A stretch of DNA of 64,000 bases from an uncultured Phycicoccus sp. (GTDB lineage Bacteria > Actinomycetota > Actinomycetes > Actinomycetales > Dermatophilaceae), in contig NZ_CANLZR010000002.1 of the NCBI RefSeq assembly GCF_947495705.1, forward strand, positions 248,001-312,000, in the 5' to 3' direction. The notes under the pieces are model-generated. The model had not been told where the DNA came from, did no database searches, and was given only the letters and a program-made list of their open reading frames with translations. Position 1 is the stretch's first letter, and each line of letters starts with the position of its first letter. Shown piece after piece: positions 19,596 through 33,349 of this stretch. The translations under genes and the position numbers were made by a program.

Positions 19596-20837
19596 CTAGT
19601 TGATCATCCCGGCGCCGACGGTGTTGCCGGTGGCCTCGTCGATGAGGATGAAGGAGCCGGTCGTCCGGTTCTGCTCGTACGGGTCGACGAGCAGCTGCTG
19701 GGTGGTGCGCAGCGTGACGCGGCCGATCTCGTTGAGCCCCAGCTCGCGGGTCTCGGTGTCGCGATGCAGGGAGTTGATGTCGAGGCGGTACTGGATGTCT
19801 TTGACCAGCGCCCGGGCACCGCGCGTCGTGTGCTTGATCGCGAGCTTCTGCCGCGGCCGCAGCGGCTCGCGGGTCATCCAGCACACCATCGCGTCGACGT
19901 CCTGGGTGGGCTCCGGCGCGTTCTTGACCCGGCAGATCATGTCGCCCCGCGAGACGTCGAGGTCGTCCTCGAGCCGGACGACGACCGACATCGGGGGGAA
20001 GGCCTCGCCGACCTCCCGGTCGAAGACGTCGATCCCCGCGATCCGGCTCGTGAGCCCGCTCGGCAGGACCATGACCTCGTCGCCGGGCTTGAGCACGCCG
20101 CTGGCGACCCGGCCCGCGTAGCCGCGGTAGTCGTGGTAGTCGTCGGACTTGGGCCGGACGACGTACTGCACGGGGAAGCGGACGTCGCGCAGGTCGCGGT
20201 CCGAGGCGATGTGCACGTTCTCGAGGTGGTGCATGAGCGAGGAGCCCTCGTACCAGGGCATGTGCTCGCTGCGGGTCACGACGTTGTCGCCCTTGAGCGC
20301 TGACAGGGGGATGACGGCGAGGTCCGGGACGTTGAGCCGCTGCGTGAAGGTCACGAACTCCTGACGGATCCGCTCGAAGACCTCCTGGTCGTAGTCGACG
20401 AGGTCCATCTTGTTCACCGCGAGGACGAGGTGCGGGACCCGCAGCAGCGACAGGAGGACGGCGTGCCGCCGGGACTGCTCGGTGAGCCCCTGGCGCGCGT
20501 CGACGAGGACGAGCCCGAGGTCGGCGGTCGAGGCGCCGGTCACCATGTTCCGGGTGTACTGCACGTGCCCGGGGGTGTCGGCGATGATGAACTTCCGTCG
20601 CGGAGTGGCGAAGTAGCGGTACGCGACGTCGATCGTGATGCCCTGCTCACGCTCGGAGCGCAGGCCGTCGGTGAGCAGCGCGAGGTCGGTGTAGTCGTAG
20701 CCCCGGGTCTTCGAGGTGGCCTCGACGGCCTCGAGCTGGTCCTCGAAGATCGCCTTGGAGTCCAGGAGCAGCCGGCCGATGAGCGTCGACTTGCCGTCGT
20801 CGACCGAGCCGGCCGTGGCGAAGCGCAGCAGGTCCAT
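19596..20837 (-). CDS. cysN: Sulfate adenylyltransferase subunit 1 (GTPase)
   Basis: The 413-residue GTPase drives formation of adenosine 5'-phosphosulfate by CysD. GTP-binding motifs are all present: GSVDDGKSTLIGRLL (residues 10-24), the switch region EQGITIDVAYRYF, DTPGHVQYTRNMVTGAS and NKMD. Elongation-factor-like beta-barrel domains follow to the C-terminus, and there is no fused APS kinase domain (CysC is separate here). The ATG overlaps the cysD stop by one base, so the subunits are made together. xthA follows. Confidence 0.97.
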   Translation of the reverse strand: MDLLRFATAGSVDDGKSTLIGRLLLDSKAIFEDQLEAVEATSKTRGYDYTDLALLTDGLRSEREQGITIDVAYRYFATPRRKFIIADTPGHVQYTRNMVTGASTADLGLVLVDARQGLTEQSRRHAVLLSLLRVPHLVLAVNKMDLVDYDQEVFERIRQEFVTFTQRLNVPDLAVIPLSALKGDNVVTRSEHMPWYEGSSLMHHLENVHIASDRDLRDVRFPVQYVVRPKSDDYHDYRGYAGRVASGVLKPGDEVMVLPSGLTSRIAGIDVFDREVGEAFPPMSVVVRLEDDLDVSRGDMICRVKNAPEPTQDVDAMVCWMTREPLRPRQKLAIKHTTRGARALVKDIQYRLDINSLHRDTETRELGLNEIGRVTLRTTQQLLVDPYEQNRTTGSFILIDEATGNTVGAGMIN

Positions 20838-21748
20838 CAGAAGTACCCCTCCTTCTTGCGGTCCTCCATGGCGGCCTCCGAGAACCGGTCGTCGCCGCGG
20901 GTGGCGCCCCGTTCGGTGACCCGGGCGACGGCGACCTCCTCGACGATCTCCTCGAGGGTGGACGCGGCGGACTCGACGCAGCCGGTGAGGGTGAGGTCGC
21001 CGACGGTGCGGAACCGGACGGTGCGCTCGGCCACGACCTCGCCGTCGCGGCACGGGTTGTGCGGGCTCTCGGTGAGGAGCATCCCGTCGCGCTCGAAGAC
21101 CCGGCGCCGGTGGGCGAAGTAGATGGACGGGATCTCGACGCGCTCACGGGCGATGTAGTGCCAGATGTCGAGCTCGGTCCAGTTCGACAGCGGGAAGACG
21201 CGCATGTGCTCGCCCTCGTGCAGCCGCCCGTTGTACAGCGACCACAGCTCGGGGCGCTGGTTCTTGGGGTCCCACTGGCCGAAGTCGTCACGGTGCGAGT
21301 AGACGCGCTCCTTGGCGCGCGCCTTCTCCTCGTCGCGCCGGCCGCCGCCGAAGGCCGCGGTGAACCCGTTGGTCTCGATGGCGTCGAGCAGGGTCGCCGT
21401 CTGCATCCGGTTGCGGCTCGTCTTGCCGTCGTCGACGACGATGCCGGTGGCGATGGCCTCCTCGACGGAGGCGACGACGAGGTTGGCGCCGAGCCGCTCG
21501 ACCCACGCGTCGCGGGTGGCCAGGACCTCGGGGAAGTCGAGGCCGGTGTCGACCTGGAGCAGCGGGAACGGCAGCCGCGCCGGGTGGAACGCCTTCTCGG
21601 CGAGCCGCAGCATGACGATGGAGTCCTTGCCCCCCGAGAACATCAGGACGGGTCGCTCGAGCTCAGCCACGACCTCGCGGAAGATGTGGATCGACTCGGA
21701 CTCCAGCTCGTCGAGGTGCGACAGCCGGTAGTCGGCGGGGGTCTGCAC
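20837..21748 (-). CDS. cysD: Sulfate adenylyltransferase subunit 2
   Basis: The 303-residue catalytic subunit adenylylates sulfate with ATP. The PP-loop motif FSGGKDSIVMLRLAEKAF is near residues 37-54, AAFGGGRRDEEKARAKER is near 133, and the C-terminal RKKEGYF is the family end. GTG at 21748 is chosen over GTG at 21757 because AGAGG lies 8 nt upstream of it, while the earlier codon touches that ribosome site; the protein would start with QTPADYRLSHLDEL after the initiator. Genes cysC, tauE and cysQ face the other way from the same gap. Confidence 0.95.
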   Translation of the reverse strand: MQTPADYRLSHLDELESESIHIFREVVAELERPVLMFSGGKDSIVMLRLAEKAFHPARLPFPLLQVDTGLDFPEVLATRDAWVERLGANLVVASVEEAIATGIVVDDGKTSRNRMQTATLLDAIETNGFTAAFGGGRRDEEKARAKERVYSHRDDFGQWDPKNQRPELWSLYNGRLHEGEHMRVFPLSNWTELDIWHYIARERVEIPSIYFAHRRRVFERDGMLLTESPHNPCRDGEVVAERTVRFRTVGDLTLTGCVESAASTLEEIVEEVAVARVTERGATRGDDRFSEAAMEDRKKEGYF

Positions 21749-21842
21749 GGGTTTCACCTCTCGTCCCTGACAACGCTGCTGACCATACCGGCGGGGCCCG
21801 TCCAGTTCTGCCGCGTCCGGAACGAGGGACGGGCTCCGTTGG

Positions 21843-21848
21843 CACACT
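21843..21848 (+). promoter_or_regulatory. -10 box of cysC (leaderless)
   Basis: CACACT lies 6 nt before the cysC GTG. It shares the 106-bp gap with the cysD promoter on the other strand. No sulfur-specific operator was recognised. Confidence 0.4.
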
Positions 21849-21854
21849 GGCTCC

Positions 21855-23015
21855 GTGACCGACAGCCCGCCCGCGTTCTGCCCTGCTCGGGAGGACCTCG
21901 ACGACCTCGAGGTGCTCCGCCGCGGGCTCTACGGCCCGGACGCCACGATGCGGCCGCTGCCGGCCCCGGCCGAGGTGGCCGCGGCGGCCGTCGCGGCGGG
22001 CACGCTGGTGGTCCTGGACCCCGAGGGCGTCCCCGTCGCGCGGGTGCTCGACGTGACCCGGACCGGCGACGGGTGCCTGCTCGGGTCGCCCACCTGGCTG
22101 GCGGAGCCGTCCCCGCGACCCTTCCGGCGCCACCACCTGGACGCCCCGGTCGACCTGGCCGGCGCCGACGTCGTGCTCGTCGAGGCGGCGGCCCACGTCC
22201 CCTCCGCACTGCCGGACCGCGCCCACGTCCTCGTCCTGGCGTCCACCTCGCTCGACGGCCCGTCCGAGGGCAACGACACCGTCCGCGCAGCCGTCCGGTC
22301 CGCGTCCACCTGCGCGGACGCCTGGGTCGGCGTCGTCCCACTGCCCCCGGGCGACCCCGCCCGCAGGTCCGCGCTGCTGCGGACGCTCGGCCTCGACCCC
22401 ACGCTCCGGCCCGCGCCGCACGACGACGCGGCGACCGACGGGCCGACCGAGCGCGGACCACGCGACGAGGCGGGCGTCGTCGTCCTGCTCACCGGGCTCT
22501 CCGGCTCCGGGAAGTCGACGGTGGCGCGCGCCGTGGCCACCCGCCTCGTCGAGGACGGCACCCCGGTCACGCTGCTCGACGGTGACGTCGTCCGCCGACA
22601 CCTCACCGCCGGGCTGGGGTTCTCCCCCGCCGACCGCCGGACCAACGTGCTGCGGATCGGCTGGGTCGCCGCCGAGGTCGCCCACCACGGCGGCATCGCG
22701 ATCTGCAGCCCCATCGCACCCGAGGACGCCGTGCGCCGCGAGGTGGCCCGGATGGCCAGCGACCGCGGCGCGCGCTTCGTCCTCGTCCATGTCGCCACCC
22801 CGCTCGCCGAGTGCGAGCGCCGCGACCGCAAGGGCCTGTACGCCGCCGCCCGGCGCGGCGACATCGCGGACTTCACCGGCATCTCGGCGCCCTACGAGGA
22901 GCCCGAGCACCCGGACCTGCGCCTCGACACGACCGGCCGGGACGTCGCGGGCTGCGCCGACCTCGTCCTGGACCTCCTCGGCGGGGCCGGGCGCCGGACG
23001 GACGCCGATGCCTGA
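21855..23015 (+). CDS. cysC: Adenylyl-sulfate kinase with N-terminal extra domain
   Basis: A 386-residue protein whose C-terminal half (about 205-386) is a complete APS kinase: VVLLTGLSGSGKSTVARAV (P-loop), DGDVVRRHLTAGLGFSPADR, IAICSPIAPEDAVRR and FTGISAPYEEPEHPDL are all present. It phosphorylates APS to PAPS. Residues 1-200 are not part of ordinary CysC; the start (DLDDLEVLRRGLYG ... TLVVLDPEGVPVA) recalls the PUA-like N-domain of ATP sulfurylases of the Sat type, but the Sat catalytic HXXH motif is not seen. It may be a degenerate sulfurylase used as a regulatory or scaffold part. Confidence 0.9.
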   Translation: MTDSPPAFCPAREDLDDLEVLRRGLYGPDATMRPLPAPAEVAAAAVAAGTLVVLDPEGVPVARVLDVTRTGDGCLLGSPTWLAEPSPRPFRRHHLDAPVDLAGADVVLVEAAAHVPSALPDRAHVLVLASTSLDGPSEGNDTVRAAVRSASTCADAWVGVVPLPPGDPARRSALLRTLGLDPTLRPAPHDDAATDGPTERGPRDEAGVVVLLTGLSGSGKSTVARAVATRLVEDGTPVTLLDGDVVRRHLTAGLGFSPADRRTNVLRIGWVAAEVAHHGGIAICSPIAPEDAVRREVARMASDRGARFVLVHVATPLAECERRDRKGLYAAARRGDIADFTGISAPYEEPEHPDLRLDTTGRDVAGCADLVLDLLGGAGRRTDADA

Positions 23016-23970
23016 AGCCATCCTCACCGCCGACGCGCTCGTCGTCCTCGTCGTCAGCCTGGCCGTCGGGGTCGTCGTCGGCCTCACCGGCATGGGCGGT
23101 GGGGCGCTGATGACCCCGGCCCTGGTCTTCCTCGGCGTCCCCCCGACGGCGGCCGTCGCGAACGACCTCGTCGCCGCGGCGTTCAACAAGTCCGTCGGCG
23201 CCGCCGTGCACGCGCGGCGCGGGTCGCCCGACCTGAGGCTGGCCGGGCTCCTCGTCGTGGGATCGGTGCCCTTCGCCCTCGTCGGCGCCTTCATCGTCGG
23301 CCGGCTCGGGTCCGGCGAGGAGCAGCAGGAGCTGCTGCGCCTGGCCATCGGGGCGACCCTGCTCCTCACCGCGGCGACGTACACCCTGCGCGTCTACGGG
23401 TCGGTCTTCCGCGGCTGGGGCCACGGCACCGGGCCGCAGCGGCCCGTGCGGGTCGTCCCCACCGTCGTGGTGGGCGCCGTCGGCGGGCTCCTCGTCGGGG
23501 TCACGAGCGTCGGGTCGGGGTCGATCATCATGATCGCCCTGTTGCTCCTCTACCCGGCGCTGTCGGCCAAGCGTCTCGTAGGGACCGACCTCGTGCAGGC
23601 CGTCCCCCTCGTCGTCGCCGCGGCCATCGGCCACGTCATCGTCACCGGGGTCGACTGGGCGGTGCTCGTCCCGCTCGTGCTCGGCGGCGCACCCGGCACC
23701 TTCCTCGGGGCGCGGCTCGCGGCGTGGGTGCCCTCGCAGGCGGTCCGTCGCGGCATCGTCATCGTCCTCACGCTCACCGGGCTCAGCCTGCTGCGCGTCC
23801 CGCCGGAGGCCGTCGGGGCCACCGGGGCCGCGCTGCTCGTCCTCGGCCCGCTCGGCTGGGCGGTGCTCCGCCGGCTGCACGGGCTGCCCGCCTTCGCGGG
23901 CCGGGCCGACGAGGACCACCTCCCCCCCACCGCCGACACCCCCACCGCCGACGACAGGACTGCTCCGTGA
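23008..23970 (+). CDS. TauE/SafE family membrane transporter
   Basis: The 320-residue integral membrane protein has about eight helices in two repeats. GLTGMGGGALMTPALVF (residues 25-41) and GVTSVGSGSIIMIALLLLYP (about 160-179) are the paired glycine-rich motifs of the TauE/SafE family, which exports or imports sulfite, sulfoacetate or other organosulfur anions. The start overlaps the cysC stop by eight bases and its own stop overlaps cysQ, so it is part of the sulfate activation transcript; sulfate uptake or sulfite export are the likely roles. The tail is acidic and Pro-rich. Confidence 0.9.
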   Translation: MPEAILTADALVVLVVSLAVGVVVGLTGMGGGALMTPALVFLGVPPTAAVANDLVAAAFNKSVGAAVHARRGSPDLRLAGLLVVGSVPFALVGAFIVGRLGSGEEQQELLRLAIGATLLLTAATYTLRVYGSVFRGWGHGTGPQRPVRVVPTVVVGAVGGLLVGVTSVGSGSIIMIALLLLYPALSAKRLVGTDLVQAVPLVVAAAIGHVIVTGVDWAVLVPLVLGGAPGTFLGARLAAWVPSQAVRRGIVIVLTLTGLSLLRVPPEAVGATGAALLVLGPLGWAVLRRLHGLPAFAGRADEDHLPPTADTPTADDRTAP

Positions 23971-24719
23971 CGACCGGCCCCACCGACCACGCCGTCTGCG
24001 CCGAGGTCGCGCAGGACACCGGACGGCTGCTCGTCGCCCTGCGCGCCGCTCGCACCGACCTCGAGGGCCGGGACCTCAAGGACGCCGGTGACGCCGCCGC
24101 CCACGAGCACATCGTGGGGCTGCTCGGTCGCCTGCGTCCCGGCGACGCGGTGCTCAGCGAGGAGGGGGCCGACGACTCACGGCGCCTCAGCGCGAGCCGG
24201 GTGTGGATCGTCGACCCGCTCGACGGGACCCGGGAGTTCTCGGAGCGCCCCCGCGACGACTGGGCCGTGCACGTCGCGCTCTGGCAGGACGGCGCGCTCG
24301 TCGCGGGGGCCGTCGCGCTCCCGGCCCGCGACGCCCTGCACCGGATGGACCGCCCGGTCCCCCTGCCGCCGCGCCCGGACGGCCCGGTGCGGCTCGCCGT
24401 GAGCCGCAGCCGACCACCGCGCTTCGTCCTGGCCCTCGCCGAGCGGCTCGGCGCCACCCTGGTGCCGATGGGCTCGGCCGGGGTCAAGGCCACCGCGGTC
24501 CTGGACGGGACGGCCGACGCGTACGTCCACGCCGGCGGCCAGTACGAGTGGGACTCCGCGGCGCCGGTGGCGGTGGCGCTCGGGCACGGGCTGGCGCCCA
24601 CCCGGGTCGACGGCTCCCCGCTGCGCTACAACCGCCCCGACCCGTGGCTGCCCGACCTCGTCGTCGCCCGGCCCGAGGTCCTGCCCCCGCTGCGCGCCGC
24701 CCTGGACGAGCTCGGCTGA
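23967..24719 (+). CDS. cysQ: 3'(2'),5'-bisphosphate nucleotidase
   Basis: The 250-residue enzyme belongs to the inositol monophosphatase family and removes the 3'-phosphate from PAP (and PAPS), the by-product of sulfotransfer. Metal-binding residues are visible in LKDAGDAAAHE, VLSEEGADD (Glu-Glu), WIVDPLDGTREFSER (the DPxDGT motif, about residues 78-92) and QYEWDSAAPVAVA near 192. The GTG at 23967 overlaps the tauE stop. With cysC upstream this makes a make-and-clear pair for PAPS. Confidence 0.93.
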   Translation: MTTGPTDHAVCAEVAQDTGRLLVALRAARTDLEGRDLKDAGDAAAHEHIVGLLGRLRPGDAVLSEEGADDSRRLSASRVWIVDPLDGTREFSERPRDDWAVHVALWQDGALVAGAVALPARDALHRMDRPVPLPPRPDGPVRLAVSRSRPPRFVLALAERLGATLVPMGSAGVKATAVLDGTADAYVHAGGQYEWDSAAPVAVALGHGLAPTRVDGSPLRYNRPDPWLPDLVVARPEVLPPLRAALDELG

Positions 24720-24770
24720 CCCGCCGGTCGCCGCCCGACCCGCGGGCTGTCCCGATCGCGCGTCCTCCGG

Positions 24771-27038
<2,268 letters not shown>

Positions 27039-27052
27039 CCGGATCGAGCGGC

Positions 27053-27090
27053 GTCTGCCGCGCCCGCCGGCGAACAGGGGCGCGGCAGAC
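27053..27090 (+). terminator. icd terminator hairpin
   Basis: Perfect 13-base arms, GTCTGCCGCGCCC and GGGCGCGGCAGAC, with a 12-base loop, begin 15 bp after the icd stop. No T-run follows. Confidence 0.72.
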
Positions 27091-27190
27091 AGGCGGCGCC
27101 GAGCGTAGGGCAGTGATGGACGCAGGGCGGGTCGCCGCGACCGACGGCACGGGAATGCGGCGCGTTCCCCCACGGGGCCGCCGCCCGGGC

Positions 27191-27196
27191 CACACT
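27191..27196 (+). promoter_or_regulatory. -10 box of aqpZ (leaderless)
   Basis: CACACT lies 7 nt before the aqpZ ATG, the same layout as at cysC. Confidence 0.4.
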
Positions 27197-27203
27197 GTGC
27201 GAC

Positions 27204-28019
27204 ATGACGACACCGACAATGCCCCAGCGACTCGGCGCCGAGATGCTCGGGGCCTTCTGGCTCGTGTTCGGGGGCTGCGGTTCGGCCGTGTTCTCGGCGG
27301 TGTACATCGCCCCGAACGTCATCGGCGGCCAGAGCGCGCAGGTGGGCATCGGCTTCCTGGGGGTCGCGCTCGCCTTCGGCCTCACCGTCGTGACGATGGC
27401 CTATGCCGTCGGCCATGTGTCAGGTGCGCACTTCAACCCCGCCGTGACCATCGGCGCTGCGGTGGCCCGTCGGTTCGAGTGGCGGGAGGTGCCGGGCTAC
27501 ATCGGGGCCCAGGTCGTGGGCGGCCTGCTCGCCGGCGCCGCGTTGTGGGGCATCGCCCGCGGCGTCCCTGGCTTCTCGCCGACCGGGAACCTCGCGGCCA
27601 ACGGCTACGGCGAGCACTCCCCCGGCGGCTACTCCCTCGTCGCGGTCCTGGTCGCGGAGGCCTTGCTCACCGCGGTCTTCCTGTACGTCATCCTCGGGGC
27701 CACCGACTCCCGTGCCCCGCAGGGTTTCGCCCCCATCGCGATCGGGCTGTCGCTGACGCTGATCCACCTCATCTCGATCCCCATCTCGAACACGTCCGTC
27801 AACCCTGCCCGCTCCACCGGGGTCGCGTTCTTCAACGGTGACGGGGCCCCGGGCCAGCTCTGGCTGTTCTGGCTCGCACCGATCCTCGGCGCGGCCATCG
27901 CGGGCGCGACCTTCCACCTCATCACCGGCGTGGACCGGCGGGACCGTGACATCTCGGGCGAGATCGAACCTCAGGACGCCGTCGTCGCCGAGGGCGTGGA
28001 CCCGGACGCCCCGCGCTGA
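27204..28019 (+). CDS. aqpZ: Aquaporin Z-type water channel
   Basis: A 271-residue membrane protein with six helices and the two half-helices ending in [15 protein letters not shown] (about residues 73-84) and [11 protein letters not shown] (about 195-205). The wide-pore residues of glycerol facilitators are not seen; the [17 protein letters not shown] stretch keeps the His and Arg of the narrow water filter, so water rather than glycerol is the likely cargo. The C-terminal 30 residues are acidic and soluble. It ends three bases before the convergent ceramidase-like gene. Confidence 0.93.
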   Translation: MTTPTMPQRLGAEMLGAFWLVFGGCGSAVFSAVYIAPNVIGGQSAQVGIGFLGVALAFGLTVVTMAYAVGHVSGAHFNPAVTIGAAVARRFEWREVPGYIGAQVVGGLLAGAALWGIARGVPGFSPTGNLAANGYGEHSPGGYSLVAVLVAEALLTAVFLYVILGATDSRAPQGFAPIAIGLSLTLIHLISIPISNTSVNPARSTGVAFFNGDGAPGQLWLFWLAPILGAAIAGATFHLITGVDRRDRDISGEIEPQDAVVAEGVDPDAPR

Positions 28020-29924
<1,905 letters not shown>

Positions 29925-29943
29925 CGCCCGGGCGGTGCCCTTC

Positions 29944-30873
29944 ATGAGCGGGATCCTGACCGTGTCGCCGACGTCCTGGAGTGACGAGCTGCTCGGCTCC
30001 GCCGGCCGGATGGTCGACTCCCTGGTGGCCGCGGTGCCGCGCCTCGCCGTCGCTCTGGCGGTCCTGCTCCTGGGGTGGGCTGCGGCCCGGGCGCTGCGGT
30101 GGGCGCTGCGGCGCTGGCTGCGGGAGCGCCAGACACCGAGCTTCACCAACGTCATCAGCACGCTGTCCGGGTGGCTCCTGGTCTTCGTCTCGGTGCTCGC
30201 CGCCATCGCGGTCGTCTTCCCGTCGGTCCGTCCGGTCGACCTCCTCGGCGGCCTCGGGTTCTTCTCGATCGCGGTGGGGTTCGCGTTCCAGGACATCCTC
30301 GAGAACACCCTGTCCGGGGTGCTGATGCTGTTCCGGCAGCCGTTCCGTTCCGGCGACCAGATCGAGGTCCAGGGCCACGTGGGCACCGTGCAGGCGATCA
30401 CCATCCGCGAGACCCGGATCCGCACGTTCGACGGCCAGCTGCTCCTCATCCCGAACCGCGACGTCTACAAGAGCGTCATCCGGGTCCAGACCCACTTCGA
30501 GCGGCGCCGCCTGGCCTTTGTCGTGGGCATCGCCTACGAGAACGACCCGGCCGAGGCGGCCGCCGTCATCGTCGACGCGCTGTCGGGCGTCGAGGGCGTG
30601 CTGCCCGAGCCCGGGCCGGAGGCGCTCATCCAGGCCCTGGGCGTGTCCACCGTGGACCTCGAGGCACGGTTCTGGTGCGCGCCGACCCAGCACGAGGCAC
30701 TCGTCGTCCTGCACCGCAGCATCGACGCCGTCAAGAAGGCGCTGGACACCGCCGGCATCGAGATGCCCGCCGAGATCATCGCGCTCCAGGCGACCCCGAG
30801 CTTCCGGGCCGCGCTCCAGGGTGACGCCGACGTGACCCCCGGTGGTGCCGTCCGCAGCGGTCCGAGCGCCTGA
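29944..30873 (+). CDS. Small-conductance mechanosensitive channel (MscS family)
   Basis: The 309-residue protein has three membrane segments and the MscS pore helix GGLGFFSIAVGFAFQDILENTLSG (about residues 100-123), rich in Gly and Ala as in the family, followed by the beta domain FRQPFRSGDQIEVQGHVGTVQAI and the alpha/beta cytosolic cage. The channel opens on hypo-osmotic shock and lets solutes out. It follows mdh closely. ATG 29944 is used; an in-frame GTG nine bases earlier is possible. Confidence 0.9.
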   Translation: MSGILTVSPTSWSDELLGSAGRMVDSLVAAVPRLAVALAVLLLGWAAARALRWALRRWLRERQTPSFTNVISTLSGWLLVFVSVLAAIAVVFPSVRPVDLLGGLGFFSIAVGFAFQDILENTLSGVLMLFRQPFRSGDQIEVQGHVGTVQAITIRETRIRTFDGQLLLIPNRDVYKSVIRVQTHFERRRLAFVVGIAYENDPAEAAAVIVDALSGVEGVLPEPGPEALIQALGVSTVDLEARFWCAPTQHEALVVLHRSIDAVKKALDTAGIEMPAEIIALQATPSFRAALQGDADVTPGGAVRSGPSA

Positions 30874-30900
30874 CGGCGGACCGTGGGGCCCCGGGCGGGG

Positions 30901-31782
30901 TCAGGCGGGGGTCGCGGCGAGACGCTCGGCGGCCTCGACGACGTTGGACAGCAGCATCGCCCGCGTCATCGGCCCGACGCCGCCGGGGTTCGGCGACACG
31001 TAGCCCGCGACGTCCCAGACGTCGTCGGCCACGTCGCCGGCCACCGACCCCTTGCCGGTCTCGGCGTCGACGATGCGGGACACCCCGACGTCGAGCACGG
31101 CGGCTCCCGGCTTGACCATGTCGCCCCGCACGATGCCGGGCACGCCGGCGGCCGCGATGACGATGTCGGCCTGCCGCACCTCGGCGGCCAGGTCACGGGT
31201 CCCGGTGTGGCACAGGGTGACCGTCGCGTTCTCGGAACGACGGGTGAGGATGAGCCCCAGCGGCCGCCCCACCGTGAGCCCGCGACCCACGACGACGACC
31301 TTGGCGCCGGCGATCGGGACGTCGTACCGGCGGAGCAGCTCGATGCAGCCGACCGGCGTGCACGGCAGGGGGGCCGGCCGGCCGAGGACCAGCCACCCGA
31401 GGTTCGTCGGGTGCAGGCCGTCGACGTCCTTGGCCGGGTCCACCGCCGAGAGGATCGTGTTCTCGTCGAGGCCCGTCGGCTGCTGCACGATGAAGCCCGT
31501 GCAGGCGGGGTCCTCGTTGAGCTCGCGGACGACGGCCAGGACCTCGTCCTGCGTCGTCCCGGTGGGCAGGTCGCGGCGGATGGAGTGCAGCCCGATCTCG
31601 GCGCAGTCCTTGTGCTTCGCCCCGACGTACCACCGGCTGCCCGGGTCGTCACCGACGAGGACCGTCCCGAGCCCGGGGACCACCCCGCGCTCGGCGAGCG
31701 CGGCCACGCGGGCCCGCAGCTCGTCCTTGATCGTCGCGAGGATGGCCTTGCCGTCGAGAGTCGTCGCCGTCACGACGGTCAT
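30901..31782 (-). CDS. folD: Methylenetetrahydrofolate dehydrogenase/cyclohydrolase
   Basis: This 293-residue bifunctional enzyme interconverts methylene- and formyl-tetrahydrofolate. Key parts: [22 protein letters not shown] (Tyr and Lys of the active site, about residues 43-64), [32 protein letters not shown] and the NADP motif [13 protein letters not shown]. The family often has QLPLP; here it is QQPTG, a usual actinobacterial variant. The product feeds formyl groups to purH and purN elsewhere in this window. GTG at 31773 is an alternative start, as AAGG lies just before the ATG. Confidence 0.95.
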   Translation of the reverse strand: MTVVTATTLDGKAILATIKDELRARVAALAERGVVPGLGTVLVGDDPGSRWYVGAKHKDCAEIGLHSIRRDLPTGTTQDEVLAVVRELNEDPACTGFIVQQPTGLDENTILSAVDPAKDVDGLHPTNLGWLVLGRPAPLPCTPVGCIELLRRYDVPIAGAKVVVVGRGLTVGRPLGLILTRRSENATVTLCHTGTRDLAAEVRQADIVIAAAGVPGIVRGDMVKPGAAVLDVGVSRIVDAETGKGSVAGDVADDVWDVAGYVSPNPGGVGPMTRAMLLSNVVEAAERLAATPA

Positions 31783-31841
31783 CCTTGCATTGGCGGTCGC
31801 CCAACCCGTCCGACCCGTTCCCACGATGAGCCGGGAGTGAC

Positions 31842-31847
31842 TAGCGT
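31842..31847 (+). promoter_or_regulatory. -10 box for the small protein gene at 31855
   Basis: TAGCGT lies 7 nt before GTG 31855 and supports that codon over two GTGs at 31846 and 31849, which it overlaps or abuts. Confidence 0.45.
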
Positions 31848-31854
31848 GGTGCCT

Positions 31855-32205
31855 GTGGCGAGCTACGCGGTGAACGGGGCGGCGGTCGAGCACGTGCGTG
31901 CCCTGATCGACGCCCGCCAGTACGTCCTCGACAGCGAGTGGGGTGAGGTGCAGCCGGACGCGGAGGCACAGAACGCCTACCTCGAGCGGCACCCCTGGGA
32001 GGAGTACGGCGCCTGGCACCTCGGCCTCACCGAGGGCGCTGCCGACGACACGAAGGCCCGCTACGCCTTCGCCGTCGGGGACTTCCGCCGGGTGCACCGC
32101 AGCGCGCTCATCGCCTGCGTCTTCCGCGCCTCGCAGTGGCGGCACAAGGACGTCGAGCTGGCGGCGCACGACCTGCTCCAGCACCTCGACGCCACCAGCG
32201 GCTGA
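31855..32205 (+). CDS. Conserved hypothetical protein
   Basis: A 116-residue soluble protein, not assigned to a named family. It is rich in Ala, Glu and Trp, with [33 protein letters not shown] and [19 protein letters not shown] as the likely conserved core and no signal or membrane segment. Strong coding bias and the precise leaderless promoter spacing support it as real. It is followed 10 bp later by the acyltransferase-like gene and may be co-transcribed with it. No function is offered. Confidence 0.75.
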   Translation: MASYAVNGAAVEHVRALIDARQYVLDSEWGEVQPDAEAQNAYLERHPWEEYGAWHLGLTEGAADDTKARYAFAVGDFRRVHRSALIACVFRASQWRHKDVELAAHDLLQHLDATSG

Positions 32206-32215
32206 ACCGGCACCC

Positions 32216-33349
32216 ATGGCAACCGACGCGACCCCGACCGGCGGCCGGCACCGGTCACGCACCCGCCGCGGCCCGGCCCCCGCCGCGACCCGTCCCGGGT
32301 CCACGGGCCCCCGTCTCGAGGGGCTCGACGTCGCGCGCGGCCTGGCGGTGCTCTCGATGCTCGTCGCCCACCTCAGCCCCGTCGGGGGCGTGCTCGACGT
32401 CTCGGAGTACCTGACCGCCCCCCTGTTCGCCGTGACGATCGGGGTCGCCCTCGGGGTGCGGCTGTCCCGCGCCGATGTCGACCGGCGCCGGATCGTGGCC
32501 GACGACGTCCTGCGCGGAGTGCTGCTCGTGCTCGTCGGCGTGCTGCTGCAAGCGCTCTACGGCCAGATCGACGTCGTCCTGCCCTACCTCGGCGTGCTCG
32601 TCGTCGTCCTCGCGCCGCTCGCGCTGCTGCTCCGCCGCCTGCCGGTGCTCACGCTCGGGCTCGTCACGGCCGGCGCCGTCCTCGGCCCGCTCGTCACCGA
32701 GCGGCTCCGCGACCGGGTCGCCGCCGACCCGTCGGTCGCGGCCGGGGTGACCGGGGACCTCCTGCGCTGGGTCGCGACGGGCCCGAACTACCGGCTCGTC
32801 TCGTTCCTCCCGATGGCGCTGGCCGGGGTCGTCCTCGTGCTGCTCCTGCCCCGCCTCACCCGCTTGGCGCTCACGTCCGGCATCGCGGCCGTCCTGCTCG
32901 GCACGAGCGCGGTCATCCACCTGATCGGGCGGACCACCGAGGACGGTGCCGCGCCCTACTCCGGGACGACCGCCGAGGTCCTGGCCGCGACGTTCCTCGC
33001 GTGTGGCGCCGTCGTCGCATCCTTCGCCGTCGTGCTGCTCGTGCGCGGCCCGGCCCCCGGCCTCGCGCGCGCTCTCACCCCGGTCCTGGCGGTCGGGCGC
33101 CTCGCCTTCACCGCCTACACGGTGCAGATCCTCGTCCTCGCCGCCATCTCGCTCGCGCGCGGCGGAGCCGACGACGACACCTGGCCGGTCCTCGTCGGGA
33201 CGACGGCGGTCGTCGTCGGCGTGTGCTGGGTGCTCGACCGCCGCGTCGGCACCGGCCCGCTCGAGGCCCTCGTCCGGGCCACCCGGATGCCGTCCCGCGG
33301 CCGCCACGGCGGGCCGCTCAGCGGACTGCGGCCTCCGCGAGCGCGGTGA
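32216..33349 (+). CDS. DUF1624/HGSNAT-type acyltransferase-like membrane protein
   Basis: The 377-residue protein has a basic 30-residue N-terminus and about ten hydrophobic segments. The first one follows [23 protein letters not shown], the typical beginning of the heparan-alpha-glucosaminide N-acetyltransferase/acyltransferase-3-like (DUF1624, DUF418) families, and [16 protein letters not shown] recalls the C-terminal DUF418 motif. Such proteins may move acyl groups across the membrane onto sugars; the substrate is unknown. The last 32 bases overlap the end of the convergent DUF1116 gene. Confidence 0.8.
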   Translation: MATDATPTGGRHRSRTRRGPAPAATRPGSTGPRLEGLDVARGLAVLSMLVAHLSPVGGVLDVSEYLTAPLFAVTIGVALGVRLSRADVDRRRIVADDVLRGVLLVLVGVLLQALYGQIDVVLPYLGVLVVVLAPLALLLRRLPVLTLGLVTAGAVLGPLVTERLRDRVAADPSVAAGVTGDLLRWVATGPNYRLVSFLPMALAGVVLVLLLPRLTRLALTSGIAAVLLGTSAVIHLIGRTTEDGAAPYSGTTAEVLAATFLACGAVVASFAVVLLVRGPAPGLARALTPVLAVGRLAFTAYTVQILVLAAISLARGGADDDTWPVLVGTTAVVVGVCWVLDRRVGTGPLEALVRATRMPSRGRHGGPLSGLRPPRAR

